In this document: piece by piece, positions 18,285 through 27,251 of the stretch
Numbering within the stretch: the stretch's first letter is position 1
Layout: the number at the start of each line of letters is the position of its first letter
Assembly (NCBI RefSeq): GCF_018617485.1
Contig: NZ_JACSKH010000001.1
Coordinates: 310,001-374,000 of the forward strand
Direction: 5' to 3'
DNA: 64,000 nt
DNA from: Exiguobacterium sp. s124
GTDB taxonomy: Bacteria > Bacillota > Bacilli > Exiguobacteriales > Exiguobacteriaceae
Notes under the pieces: generated by a model
The model's database searches: none
Told to the model about the DNA's origin: nothing
What the model saw: only the letters and a program-made list of their open reading frames with translations
Position numbers and translations under genes: made by a program

Positions 18285-18698
18285 CGATTAATCCCCTTAT
18301 GTATGAAATGAGTTACTCTTCTATACATATTTTACAAAAAATGAAACAAACGTACCATTATGTTTTCTGAAAATAAGGAAAAGGAACTATAAAAAATGAC
18401 AAACTGTCAAAATTCTTTCAATATTGGCATAAAAAATCGGGATATCTTTTGAAATCGCGACCAATGGCTTAGTACCGTTGTATGAAGCAAAACTACTTCC
18501 TAAAAAAGCTTATGTTATGATAGACAACAACTTGCTAAACTTTCAAAAAGCCTTGTCGATACTAGCGATGTGAGCAATCAACATCGCAAGAGAAGTATTT
18601 ACCTCTTTTATAAAAAAGCGGAAAAGTCTGTCGATTCAGAGTGATAAAATGAAACCTGTGTCAATTACGGTCAATTGGGGATAGAAAGGTGCTATGTC
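18285..18698 (+). other. intergenic region with LCP leader elements
   Basis: About 410 bases with no supported gene. It holds a TGACA-AAC-TGTCA inverted repeat at 18397-18409, an extended -10 (TGTTATGAT) at 18513-18521 that may start the LCP transcript, and a GCGATG/CATCGC hairpin at 18565-18587 in the long untranslated leader. The function of the repeat and hairpin is unknown. Confidence 0.5.
18513..18521 (+). promoter_or_regulatory. extended -10 promoter element of the first LCP gene
   Basis: TGTTATGAT matches TGnTATAAT at all but one base. No good -35 is visible. Confidence 0.4.
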
Positions 18699-19655
18699 AT
18701 GGAAGAGCAAAAGCCAAAGAAGAGAGTCAAGAAACGTCGTCGTAAAGTGTCGCCTGCGAAGCGTATCGCCATCATCGCAGGTGCTGTCATCGGAGTGTTC
18801 CTGCTCATCGGAGCCGGGATGGCCTACTATTTATATAATCAAGTTGATACAACGGTCGACCGTTTGAACGAATCGGCCGGTCTCAGTCCCGATCGGATGA
18901 ACCAGCAGACGATCTCAGACAAGAAGCCGGTATCGGTGTTACTCCTCGGGGTCGACCGTCGTGCGGACGAGCAAGGACGTAGCGACTCGATTATCGTCAT
19001 GACGCTCAATCCGAACTCGGATGAGAGCGCGATGCTCAGCATCCCGCGTGATACGAAGACGGAGATCGTCGGCAAAGGAACGATGGACAAAATCAACCAC
19101 GCCTACGCGTTCGGCGGAGCCGAGATGGCGATGGATACGGTCGAGAACTTCCTCGGCATCCCGATCGATTACGTCGCGGAAGTCGACATGAAAGGTTTCC
19201 AGGACGCTGTCAACTTATTCGGCGGCGTCGACGTGACGAACAAGTTCGCCTTCACGTCGGGTGAGTATACGTTCGAACCGGGAACGGTCAACCTCGATGG
19301 TGCAGAGGCACTCGCTTACACGCGGATGCGTTATGATGACCCGAACGGAGACTTTGGTCGCCAGGAACGCCAACGTGACGTCATCACGGCACTTGTCGAC
19401 AAAGGGACGGACAGCTTCTCGATTGCACGTTTCAACAACATGCTCGACGTCCTCGGCAACAACGCCAAGACGAACGTGACGTTCAAAGACATTCGGACGC
19501 TCTCGAGCGACTACATGACGGCTTTCAAAAACCAAAGCGTCCTTCGCCTTGAGGGTAGCGGTGGCAAAGAAAGTGACGGCATCTACTATTGGAACCCAGA
19601 CGAGGCATCACTCGACGAAGTAAAGTCGTACCTCGGACAATTGATGGAACAATGA
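18699..19655 (+). CDS. LytR-CpsA-Psr (LCP) family wall-polymer ligase, copy 1
   Basis: 318 residues from an ATG after AGAAAGGTG. A very basic cytoplasmic tail (KKRVKKRRRK), one membrane anchor (about 25-48) and an extracellular LCP domain follow. LCP signatures: VLLLGVDRR, GRSDSIIVMTLNP, LSIPRDTKTEI, INHAYAFGG and AYTRMRYDDPNGDFGRQERQ. LCP enzymes transfer undecaprenyl-linked teichoic acid or capsule to peptidoglycan. The exopolysaccharide locus 5 kb downstream provides a possible substrate. The paralog at 20678 is highly similar. Confidence 0.9.
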   Translation: MEEQKPKKRVKKRRRKVSPAKRIAIIAGAVIGVFLLIGAGMAYYLYNQVDTTVDRLNESAGLSPDRMNQQTISDKKPVSVLLLGVDRRADEQGRSDSIIVMTLNPNSDESAMLSIPRDTKTEIVGKGTMDKINHAYAFGGAEMAMDTVENFLGIPIDYVAEVDMKGFQDAVNLFGGVDVTNKFAFTSGEYTFEPGTVNLDGAEALAYTRMRYDDPNGDFGRQERQRDVITALVDKGTDSFSIARFNNMLDVLGNNAKTNVTFKDIRTLSSDYMTAFKNQSVLRLEGSGGKESDGIYYWNPDEASLDEVKSYLGQLMEQ

Positions 19656-19660
19656 CAGCG

Positions 19661-19693
19661 GCACTCGATTCGGATGAATCGGGTGCTTTCGTT
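19661..19693 (+). terminator. rho-independent terminator after LCP copy 1
   Basis: GCACTCGATTC / GAATCGGGTGC stem (one T-G pair) with a GGAT loop, followed by TTTCGTTT. Confidence 0.8.
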
Positions 19694-19727
19694 TGTGGCA
19701 TAATGAAAAGAAAAAGGAGTGACGGCC

Positions 19728-20573
19728 GTGCTCGATCGACTGACCCGACTCGCCATCGATGTGAGACATCGCTTCAAGGACCACCATATCAATGACTATA
19801 GCGCCACGCTCGCTTTCTTCTGGTTTCTCGCCATCTTCCCGACGTTCTTCGTCCTGTTCGCCGTCATGTCATGGTTCAAGATCGACCAGGCACTCTTGAT
19901 CGAGCAGATCGAGACACTTGTCCCGGGATCGAGCGTGCGCGACATGCTGTCGATTGTCTATGACGTCAGTGGCAACTTGAATAGCGGACTCGTGTCAGTC
20001 AGTGCTATCATCGCCTTTTGGTCCGCATCGAACGGGACGGCCCGTCTCGTCAAACTGACCGTCTTCGCCTACGGGGAGACCGAGGCGCGCGGATACGTGT
20101 GGCGTCGGCTGATTGGCTTGATGACGATTCTTGCCGGTAGTATCGGGGCTGTGATCCTCATCGTGTTCCACGTCTTCAGTCAAGAGTTCCTCGACTTGTT
20201 GTATGCCTTTTATCCGCCCGTCGAGGAGTTCGATCGATTGTCGACCGTGACACGGTACACCGTCTCGACAATCATCTTAATCGTCGCGTTCTCGTTTTTC
20301 TATAAGATTGCCCCGCAGCAGCGTGTCCGGTTTATCGAGACACTTCCTGGGGCCATCTTTGCCGTCATCTCCTGGCAACTGTTGTCGACCGGCTACAGCA
20401 TTTACGTCGAGCGCTTCTCGATCCTTGGGGACACGTACGGCACGATCGGTGTCGTCATTTTGCTTCAAATCTGGCTTTATTTGACGGCGGCGACGATGCT
20501 CATCGGGGCAGAAATCAATGCTGCTTGGCCATATCATATGCATCGGACAAAAATGAAGACACATTTCCCATAA
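19728..20573 (+). CDS. YihY/virulence factor BrkB family membrane protein
   Basis: 281 residues from a GTG eight bases after AAAAAGGAG. A GTG at 19719 overlaps the ribosome site and is unlikely. Six membrane segments and the family pattern are present: YSATLAFFWFLAIFP near the start, then IIAFWSASNGTARLV and GTIGVVILLQIWLYLTAATMLIGAEIN near the end. The family was once called RNase BN, but this is known to be wrong. The transport or envelope role is undefined. It lies between the two LCP genes. Confidence 0.85.
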   Translation: MLDRLTRLAIDVRHRFKDHHINDYSATLAFFWFLAIFPTFFVLFAVMSWFKIDQALLIEQIETLVPGSSVRDMLSIVYDVSGNLNSGLVSVSAIIAFWSASNGTARLVKLTVFAYGETEARGYVWRRLIGLMTILAGSIGAVILIVFHVFSQEFLDLLYAFYPPVEEFDRLSTVTRYTVSTIILIVAFSFFYKIAPQQRVRFIETLPGAIFAVISWQLLSTGYSIYVERFSILGDTYGTIGVVILLQIWLYLTAATMLIGAEINAAWPYHMHRTKMKTHFP

Positions 20574-20590
20574 TAACTGGAAAGAAATGA

Positions 20591-20618
20591 TTAGCATTTT
20601 TTGGAGACATGCTATAAT
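20591..20618 (+). promoter_or_regulatory. promoter of the second LCP gene
   Basis: TTAGCA, a 16-base spacer and a perfect TATAAT, 60 bases upstream of the LCP start codon. Confidence 0.65.
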
Positions 20619-20677
20619 CCAATGTAGAGTCTGGGAAAAGATATACTAACTGAACTTACGAAAGAAGGTGGCCCGAT

Positions 20678-21601
20678 ATGGCGAAACATCAGAAGAAATC
20701 ACGGTGGAAACTCATCCTTGGCATCACAGCGGGCGTACTGACACTCATACTTGTCGCAGGCGGTCTGTTCGTCTGGTCGATGGTCGACGAGGTCAATGAC
20801 ACGGTGACGAAAGTGAACGACAACTTACAGATCAGCCCGGAACGAAAACAAGTCGAGACGATTGAAGAGAAGCGTTCGGTGTCTGTACTTCTGCTCGGGA
20901 TTGATCGACGCGGGACTGAACAGGGACGAAGCGACTCGATCATCGTCCTGACACTGAACCCTGACACGAATGAAGGGGCGATGCTCAGCATCCCGCGTGA
21001 CACGAAGACGGAGATTGTCGGTCGCGGGTACCGCGATAAGATCAACCATGCCTATGCATTCGGCGGTGCCGAGATGGCGATGGACACGGTCGAGAACTTT
21101 TTAGATATCCCGATTGATTATGTCGTCGAGGCAGACATGGAAGCATTCACAGAAGTTGTCGACGCGCTCGGCGGGGTCACCGTCATGAACAAGTTCGCGT
21201 TCAGCTCAGACAACTATACGTTCCCTGTCGGTGAAGTGACGCTCGATGGACAGAAGGCGCTCGCCTATACACGGATGCGCTATGATGACCCGAATGGGGA
21301 CTTCGGCCGCCAAGAACGGCAACGGGAAGTCGTCGCGGCCATCATCGAGAAGGGACGCTCGGACTTCTCGCTAGACAAGGTGACGAATCTGTTAGACGTT
21401 GTTGGCAACCGGGCGAAGACGAATATCGAGTTCAACGAGCTCGTGACACTGTCGACGGACTACATGGGTGCGTTCCGCAACGCGAGCACGCTCCGCATCG
21501 AAGGCGGCGGTGGACTCGAGTCGGACGGCGTCTATTATTGGAACCCGGACCCGGCGTCACTCGAGGGGATCCAGACCGAATTGAAACGTTTGATGGAATG
21601 A
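20678..21601 (+). CDS. LytR-CpsA-Psr (LCP) family wall-polymer ligase, copy 2
   Basis: 307 residues, ATG after GAAGGTGG. One N-terminal membrane segment (about 10-33) and a complete LCP domain: VLLLGIDRR, GRSDSIIVLTLNP, LSIPRDTKTEI, INHAYAFGG, AYTRMRYDDPNGDFGRQERQ. It is plainly a recent duplicate or close paralog of copy 1, with a shorter cytoplasmic tail. It has its own promoter and terminator, so the two may be expressed under different conditions or act on different polymers (teichoic acid versus exopolysaccharide). Confidence 0.9.
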   Translation: MAKHQKKSRWKLILGITAGVLTLILVAGGLFVWSMVDEVNDTVTKVNDNLQISPERKQVETIEEKRSVSVLLLGIDRRGTEQGRSDSIIVLTLNPDTNEGAMLSIPRDTKTEIVGRGYRDKINHAYAFGGAEMAMDTVENFLDIPIDYVVEADMEAFTEVVDALGGVTVMNKFAFSSDNYTFPVGEVTLDGQKALAYTRMRYDDPNGDFGRQERQREVVAAIIEKGRSDFSLDKVTNLLDVVGNRAKTNIEFNELVTLSTDYMGAFRNASTLRIEGGGGLESDGVYYWNPDPASLEGIQTELKRLME

Positions 21602-21627
21602 GTCGTCCGATCAGGGCGGCTTTTTTT
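21602..21627 (+). terminator. rho-independent terminator after LCP copy 2
   Basis: Seven-base stem GTCGTCC / GGGCGGC (two G-T pairs), 5-base loop and seven T residues. Confidence 0.85.
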
Positions 21628-21685
21628 GTTTTGAAATCGGTGAGAAGTGAAAAAAGGTAGAGAGATAGTAGAAGGAGGGAATCGT

Positions 21686-22876
21686 ATGGACTGGCAACAG
21701 ATTGAACCGATTATTATGAAATGGACGACGCATTCACAAGAGGCGTGGCAGCGTCTGTTCGATAAATGGGAGAGTCACACGTGGCATGACCACGAGGCAC
21801 CGAGCGAGAAGACGAACGTCCTACTTATCGATGCGAGTCTCGTCACGACAGAAGGAAAACCGGACATGGGAGCGCTTCATGACGTCCTAGCCAAGCATGT
21901 GGCGGGTACGATCAGCGACTTGCATCTCGTCTCACTATTTCCGTACATCGGACGGCAGACGGACACGGCGGTCGACCCGCGCATCCGATTGTACGAGGAC
22001 CTTGGTGAATTGAGCGACGACTTTCAGCTCATGTATGAACTCGCCCCGGTTGCCTATAACGCGGAGCAATTCGACCTACTCGCCGAGACAGACGCACTCA
22101 TCGAGCGTCTCGCTTACGGGGCGACGAAAATTCGCGTCCATGCCCAGTCGTTCCGCGGGATGACGAAAGAACAAGTGAGGGACGTGCTCCAGCTTTGGCA
22201 TACGGTCTTACATCACTATAAGCCGAACGGTCAGCTCATTCTCGCGGAAGACGGGCTCGATGAGGCGAAGAGTTATATCGAAGTGGTCGACGCGGTTTGT
22301 CATTTCGATTTGGCGAGTCATGTGACGCTCGCACTCGCGCAAGGAGAGGCGACGCGTTTAACGGAGTGGGCACGGAAGATTGCGGCACCGCCAGAAGGGA
22401 AGACGTACTTCCATTTCTTGTCGAGCGCCGAACGCGACCCGTTCGAGAAGAATCTGTTGGAGTCTCACGAACCGATGCTCCTCGCCGCCCACAGCATCCT
22501 GTTCTCGCTACAAGGGATTCCGTCCGTCGACTATCGGACGCTCTTTGGCGTCACCGGTCCGACCGATCATGACGAACTCGTCCATGGATTGAAGAAAGAA
22601 GAGACGCGATTGAATCGCTTCTCAAGGATCATGGGGCAATTGAATGTGAAGCGCGCGGAACCGCCCTTGTCCCCATATGCCACGCAGCAAATCTTGGACG
22701 TCGACAAGCACGTCTTTGCCGTCGAACGTCAACTAGACGGACGGACGGTGCGTCTCTATACGAACGTGAGCGACAAGGAAGTCGGATTGGATATTCAAGG
22801 AATGAGTTTATTCACAGGAGAACCGATTGACGGGATAAAACTCGCTCCATATGAATATGTATGGGTTCGTTTATAG
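21686..22876 (+). CDS. GH13 (sucrose-phosphorylase-like) protein lacking catalytic residues
   Basis: 396 residues from the ATG after AGAAGGAGGG. The plan follows GH13 subfamily 18 sugar phosphorylases: LHLVSLFPYIG near the N-terminus, GATKIRVHAQSF at the usual nucleophile region, AAHSILFSLQGIPSVDYRTLFG near the C-terminal third, and a C-terminal beta domain ending SLFTGEPIDGIKLAPYEYVWVRL. In active members the nucleophile region reads IRLDA; here the Asp is His. The fourth region, normally SHDG, reads SSAERDP. It is therefore probably a non-catalytic relative, or has a different chemistry. It is also shorter than the usual 480-500 residues. No sugar transporter is next to it. Confidence 0.6.
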   Translation: MDWQQIEPIIMKWTTHSQEAWQRLFDKWESHTWHDHEAPSEKTNVLLIDASLVTTEGKPDMGALHDVLAKHVAGTISDLHLVSLFPYIGRQTDTAVDPRIRLYEDLGELSDDFQLMYELAPVAYNAEQFDLLAETDALIERLAYGATKIRVHAQSFRGMTKEQVRDVLQLWHTVLHHYKPNGQLILAEDGLDEAKSYIEVVDAVCHFDLASHVTLALAQGEATRLTEWARKIAAPPEGKTYFHFLSSAERDPFEKNLLESHEPMLLAAHSILFSLQGIPSVDYRTLFGVTGPTDHDELVHGLKKEETRLNRFSRIMGQLNVKRAEPPLSPYATQQILDVDKHVFAVERQLDGRTVRLYTNVSDKEVGLDIQGMSLFTGEPIDGIKLAPYEYVWVRL

Positions 22877-23001
22877 GACTTTTGAATTAAAAATCGGTTT
22901 CGATTAATAGGTTTATTGACTCATATGATGGATAGGTGGAAAATGGAATAGTAGGAAGGCTTTACACATCAAGAATTAGTCATAAAAGGAGCAAATTTCC
23001 A

Positions 23002-23340
23002 TTGGATTCATCTTTTTATCTTATGATGTTTCGATTAACAATGCAGTCGTTTACGTACTGGATGGTCGCGATTTTATTCCTGTCTTGGGGCGCATACCTC
23101 ATCTTTTACTTATTGGACCGAGAGCGTGCGAACGTGTATCGGACGTGGTGGCGGATTAGTTTCTATTCGGTCTTCCTCGGTCTCACGGTACTTGGATATG
23201 TGTGGGAGAAATTCATGATTGCGGATGTATGGAAGTTCATTGGCATCGCCTTGCTCGTGGGGGGCATCGACTTCGGGCTGATGTCACGAAAAGGAAAAAC
23301 GCATCAAAAAAATCAGCTGACGGAAGAACAATCGTTCTAA
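23002..23340 (+). CDS. small membrane protein of unknown function
   Basis: The best start is a TTG ten bases after AAAAGGAG, giving 112 residues. ATG codons at 23023 and 23026 lack a ribosome site. Three hydrophobic segments are seen (about 20-40, 52-72 and 78-92) with positively charged linkers, ending in a hydrophilic tail KGKTHQKNQLTEEQSF. I do not recognise the family. Its last 12 codons form the left arm of a strong terminator. Confidence 0.6.
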   Translation: MDSSFYLMMFRLTMQSFTYWMVAILFLSWGAYLIFYLLDRERANVYRTWWRISFYSVFLGLTVLGYVWEKFMIADVWKFIGIALLVGGIDFGLMSRKGKTHQKNQLTEEQSF

Positions 23341-23357
23341 CGTCAGCTGATTTTTTT
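23306..23357 (+). terminator. terminator overlapping the end of the coding sequence
   Basis: Seventeen-base perfect arms (left AAAAAAATCAGCTGACG) with an inner AGAAC/GTTCT hairpin and seven T residues. The left arm lies inside the small membrane protein gene. The run of As makes it bidirectional, so it also protects the convergent gene at 23483. Confidence 0.9.
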
Positions 23358-23482
23358 AGTTATATCTGTTCGGGTTTTTCGACTGCCAGTTCCAAGCGTC
23401 ACGGCACATGTCACGAATGTCATGCTTCGCTTCAAAGCCAAGCAGAGATTGAACGCCTCGACTCTAGTCGTCAAAAACACCT

Positions 23483-24718
23483 TTAATTGTCTAGTTTGGT
23501 CACACGTACACGTGTCGACTCATTTTCTTTCACAAAGAGGCGGAGCGAATAGTTTTGACTTTCATAGACGACACCGTCCTCAATCTCGTACGTTGGTTCT
23601 CCAAGTTTGAGGAACATTTCTTTCGTTTGGATCGTACTTGGCCAGTCAATCGCTTCGACCCGTCCGTTTTGGATGGTGAAGAAGATACCATTATAAATCA
23701 AATATTCGTTCAAGTCATCTGAGTCCAAGCCATACGGTTCCCCGACGACCTCGACGAGCTGATCTCTCGTCATCTCTAGGTAAGCTTCTGCTGGTTCGTA
23801 TAAATATACTTGGTCAACACCGACCGTTAGCCATTTCAATAAATCTGGGTCACTAATTGAGAGTCCTGACCATTCCGTGACGACTTCATCTCGTGACACC
23901 CAACCGGTCAAATTATTGACCCCTAGATCAAGAAAGAGGGCGTCGTCACGTTCTTCAAGGACATCGTAACGGTCCCCGATGTCGGCGACATACACAACGT
24001 CTTCGCTGTTCGGCTCACTGAGGAGCGGGGTATGTTTGACGCCAATCCATACTTCTTCAAGTACCTTCGTTTCGGCGACTGGTTCAGGTTCTGGTGTGGC
24101 AGGCTCTTTCGTGACAGTCGGTGTCGATGACGGTTCGAATAGGTCTGAAATCATAGGATAGGCTACATACCCACCGACAGATAAAAGGATGATTGCAAGT
24201 AACCCAATCAACCAGCCACGACTTTTCTTTTTAAGGGGTCGAGCAGGTTTAATCTCACGATGTGATTTCATACGTTCCGTACGTGAGGGAATCGTCGACT
24301 CTGGGACGTAACGTGGTTTCGTCGGTGTCGGATCAATGGGTGTCTCGGCTTCCGATTCTACCTTTTCCTCAGAGGTCATTGCCTTCGGGACGACCGGTTC
24401 GACCAAAGGCGGTGGTGTGGGTCCAATCGTTTGCGGCATGACAACCTCGGATTGGAGCATCTCGCTCTTCTCTAGCAAAGCGACGTAATAGGTCAAAAGG
24501 TCTAGATCCGTCTTTCCTTCTTTCAGCCAATTTGAAAAGTCTGTAGCTGACTTCTCTTCGACGGAGAGTGAATCGTTTGTCTCTCCGGTCAGTTCATGAT
24601 AAGAGGCGGCAAGTGATTTGCCGGCTGCTAAGTTTTTCTCAATACGTTGCTGGACGACGTCTCGCGTTTGTCGGTCGAGTTTGGCGTACAGCTGGAGTAG
24701 GCGCTCACTTACATGCAC
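23483..24718 (-). CDS. single-pass membrane protein with SH3-like extracellular domain
   Basis: 411 residues from a GTG after AAGGAGGAG. Residues 1-95 are a helical cytoplasmic domain; 96-165 are a Pro/Glu-rich linker with a basic KKK patch. A membrane segment (about 168-190) is followed by a PEPEP linker, then an SH3b-like region (about 215-265, including VKHTPLLSEPNSEDVVYVADIGDRYDVLEERDDALFLDLG, cited by position only) and a C-terminal domain around EMTRDQLVEVVGEPYGLD. This is a cytoplasm-to-wall arrangement. I cannot name the family. It is divergent from the exopolysaccharide operon, with about 195 bases between, so a link to envelope polymer assembly is possible. Confidence 0.7.
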   Translation of the reverse strand: MHVSERLLQLYAKLDRQTRDVVQQRIEKNLAAGKSLAASYHELTGETNDSLSVEEKSATDFSNWLKEGKTDLDLLTYYVALLEKSEMLQSEVVMPQTIGPTPPPLVEPVVPKAMTSEEKVESEAETPIDPTPTKPRYVPESTIPSRTERMKSHREIKPARPLKKKSRGWLIGLLAIILLSVGGYVAYPMISDLFEPSSTPTVTKEPATPEPEPVAETKVLEEVWIGVKHTPLLSEPNSEDVVYVADIGDRYDVLEERDDALFLDLGVNNLTGWVSRDEVVTEWSGLSISDPDLLKWLTVGVDQVYLYEPAEAYLEMTRDQLVEVVGEPYGLDSDDLNEYLIYNGIFFTIQNGRVEAIDWPSTIQTKEMFLKLGEPTYEIEDGVVYESQNYSLRLFVKENESTRVRVTKLDN

Positions 24719-24821
24719 TAGGGGTCTCCTCCTTTGTTAAGTTCTTCCTTTCAAAGTTTAGCAGATTTACATGTCAAAAAACCCATTTTTTTAAAAACGG
24801 GTCATCAACCGATGAAAATTT

Positions 24822-24830
24822 TGCTATACT
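24822..24830 (+). promoter_or_regulatory. extended -10 element before the exopolysaccharide operon
   Basis: TGCTATACT matches TGnTATAAT except one base, 84 bases before the first gene of the locus. The -35 is poor. Confidence 0.4.
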
Positions 24831-24913
24831 GTTCTGGTATTGTCATTTTAAATATTATCTGCGGGAATTTTCCAGCAGTGAATTTATTGGAACAAAGGAG
24901 AGAAGGACAGAAT

Positions 24914-25636
24914 ATGAACGAAGAAACGATTTCCCTTGGAGAATTGTTCTCCATCTTGAAGCGGAGCAAATGGCTCATCGCAAGTTTAACCATCCTCGCA
25001 GCACTCATTGCCTTTTTAGTGAGCTCATTTGTGATCAGCCCGACGTATGAGGCGTCGACGCAAGTGCTCGTCGCACCGAAAGAATCACAGAACAACATGA
25101 TCGACAGCAGTCAAATCCAATCGTCGGTCACACTCGTCAACACATATCGTGTCATCATTCAAAGTCCAGCCATCCTTGAACAAGTCCAAGAAAATGTCGT
25201 CGGGGCACCTGACAACATCAGTAACTTGATCACCGTGAACAGTGAACAAAACTCACAAGTCATCAACATCGCTGTCCAACATACGAGCCCGGTCATCGCA
25301 ACGGATATCGCGAATGAAATCAGCCGTGTTTTCTCAAAAGAAGTACCTGAACTCATGAGCGTCGATAACGTCAAGGTACTGTCGGACGCGAACGTGCCGA
25401 TGTTCCCGGTCAAACCGAACATTCTATTGAATACAGCAATTGCAGCAGTTCTCGGGATGATGATTGGGATCGCCATCGCCTTCCTTAAAGTCGTTCTCGA
25501 CCGTCGCATTAAGACGGAACAAGATGTCGAGACGATTCTCGAACTTCCGGTACTCGGCTCAATCCCGGTCATCGACCGTGTCGAAATGAAAAAGCAACGT
25601 CAAGCGAATGTGAAGGGGGAAGAGGTCCGTGTTTAA
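24914..25636 (+). CDS. Wzz-type polysaccharide co-polymerase / BY-kinase modulator
   Basis: 240 residues from an ATG after GGAGAGAAGGACAG. Two membrane segments (about 20-40 and 173-195) flank an extracellular region, with a short Arg-rich cytoplasmic end, the arrangement of CapA/YveK/EpsA proteins that activate a separate tyrosine kinase. It sets polymer length in Wzx/Wzy systems. The kinase gene overlaps its stop codon by eight bases. Confidence 0.87.
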   Translation: MNEETISLGELFSILKRSKWLIASLTILAALIAFLVSSFVISPTYEASTQVLVAPKESQNNMIDSSQIQSSVTLVNTYRVIIQSPAILEQVQENVVGAPDNISNLITVNSEQNSQVINIAVQHTSPVIATDIANEISRVFSKEVPELMSVDNVKVLSDANVPMFPVKPNILLNTAIAAVLGMMIGIAIAFLKVVLDRRIKTEQDVETILELPVLGSIPVIDRVEMKKQRQANVKGEEVRV

Positions 25637-26345
25637 GTTTGGGAAGAAGAAATCAAAACATGTTCAGTATGATAAGACAGGCCGCGACTTGATCACGGTT
25701 CATAAACCAAAGTCACCAATCTCAGAGCAATATCGGACGATCCGGACGAACCTCGAGTTCACCGCCGTCGATGACGAATTGCAGACAGTAGCCATCACAT
25801 CATCATCGTCAGGTGAAGGAAAGTCAACGACAGCATCAAATTTGGCAGTCGTCTATGCCCAACAAGGTAAGCGTGTCTTATTGATGGACTGTGACATGCG
25901 TCGTCCGACGGCTCACTTTACGTTCCGTCTCTCGAACGGGATCGGGCTCTCGACCGTCCTTGCAAAAAAGACGACGCTTGATAAAGCAATCCATTCGACT
26001 CAAGTCGAGAACTTGGAATTGATGGCAGCGGGACCGATTCCGCCGAACCCCTCCGAGTTGCTCTCGTCTAAAATGATGGACCGAACGCTCAATGAATTGA
26101 AAGAACATTACGATGTCATCATCTTGGATGCACCACCGATGATGCAAGTTGCGGACACGCGCCTGTTGGCACGTAAAGTGGACGGCGTCGTCCTCGTCGT
26201 CGGCTGTGACAAGTCAGATCGTCAGATGGTCGTCAAAGCGAAAGAACAGTTGGTCCTTGCAGACGCCCACATCCTTGGTGTCGTCCTTAACAAGCGCGAA
26301 CCACAAGGTAGCGACGATTACTACTATTACTACGCGTATGAATAA
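25629..26345 (+). CDS. BY-family tyrosine-protein kinase (CapB/EpsB type)
   Basis: 238 residues from a GTG that overlaps the previous gene. Walker A SSSGEGKSTTASNLA (about residue 57), Walker A-prime VLLMDCDMRRPT and Walker B VIILDAPP define a bacterial tyrosine kinase. The C-terminus DDYYYYYAYE is the autophosphorylated Tyr cluster. It works with the upstream modulator to drive polymer assembly and is reset by the downstream PHP phosphatase. Confidence 0.93.
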   Translation: MFKFGKKKSKHVQYDKTGRDLITVHKPKSPISEQYRTIRTNLEFTAVDDELQTVAITSSSSGEGKSTTASNLAVVYAQQGKRVLLMDCDMRRPTAHFTFRLSNGIGLSTVLAKKTTLDKAIHSTQVENLELMAAGPIPPNPSELLSSKMMDRTLNELKEHYDVIILDAPPMMQVADTRLLARKVDGVVLVVGCDKSDRQMVVKAKEQLVLADAHILGVVLNKREPQGSDDYYYYYAYE

Positions 26346-26360
26346 AAGGAGAATCACGCC

Positions 26361-27128
26361 ATGATTGATATCCATTGTCATCTTCTCCCGGCCGTCGATG
26401 ATGGTCCGGGAACGGTCGAACAAACAATCGAGATGGCGAAGCGCGCCGTTGAGGAAGGGGTGACCGCAATCGTGGTCACCCCCCACGCGTTTCACCCTCA
26501 ATTTGAGACGGAAGACTTAAACGTTCAAGAAGCAGCAGCGACACTTCAAAACGTCTTACGCCAAGAAGCCATAAAGCTCGACATCTATCCAGGTCAAGAG
26601 ATTCGTGTGTTCGGAGATTTGGTACAAGCGTTAGAAGATGGAGAGGCACTCTCGCTAGCAGGATCACGTTACGTCCTCGTCGAGTTTCCAAGTGATACGG
26701 TCCCGGCATATGCCGAGCAATTGTTCTTCCGGTTACAGGCAGAAGGCTACACGCCGGTGATTGCCCATCCAGAACGCAATAAAGAACTCGCGACAAACCC
26801 GAAACGATTAATGGACTTTGTCTCGTCAGGTGCTTTGTCGCAAGTGACAACGAGTAGTCTGACAGGGGAGTTCGGACAAAACGTGAAAGAGATTGCGTTT
26901 GTTTTCTTACGGAATGGTTTGAGCCAACTTGTAGCTTCCGATGCGCATAGCACAGGACGTCGAACGTTCTACTGGGAAGAAGCGAAACAAGTCGTTACAG
27001 ATGAATTAGGAGCAGGACGTTGGGAGACATTAGTGGAGAATGCAGAAGCGGTAGTGAAAGACGAGTTCGTCTTTGTCGATCCCCCGATTCTTCCGACAAA
27101 GAATTGGCGAGGGAAATGGAAGAAGTAA
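26361..27128 (+). CDS. PHP-type tyrosine-protein phosphatase (CpsB/YwqE type)
   Basis: 255 residues, ATG after AAAGGAG. The PHP metal motifs are visible: DIHCHLLPAVDDGP, VVTPHAF, IAHPERN and SDAHS. It dephosphorylates the Tyr cluster of the BY-kinase, allowing cycles of polymerisation. It lies 16 bases after the kinase, so modulator, kinase and phosphatase form one module. Confidence 0.92.
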   Translation: MIDIHCHLLPAVDDGPGTVEQTIEMAKRAVEEGVTAIVVTPHAFHPQFETEDLNVQEAAATLQNVLRQEAIKLDIYPGQEIRVFGDLVQALEDGEALSLAGSRYVLVEFPSDTVPAYAEQLFFRLQAEGYTPVIAHPERNKELATNPKRLMDFVSSGALSQVTTSSLTGEFGQNVKEIAFVFLRNGLSQLVASDAHSTGRRTFYWEEAKQVVTDELGAGRWETLVENAEAVVKDEFVFVDPPILPTKNWRGKWKK

Positions 27129-27251
27129 TCTCCCTATTTCCACATAAATAATTGACAATTAATGACTTTTATGATTTTTGTCGACACTTGTCGAACGAAA
27201 ATAGGTTTTAATTCCCTTACCTTGGTTTTTTCATTAGGTCAAAAGTGTTAA

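Noticed and set aside
24778-24801. ACCC...GGGT hairpin upstream of the exopolysaccharide operon
   Set aside because: It contains a mismatch and weak AT pairing, so it is not convincing as a terminator.
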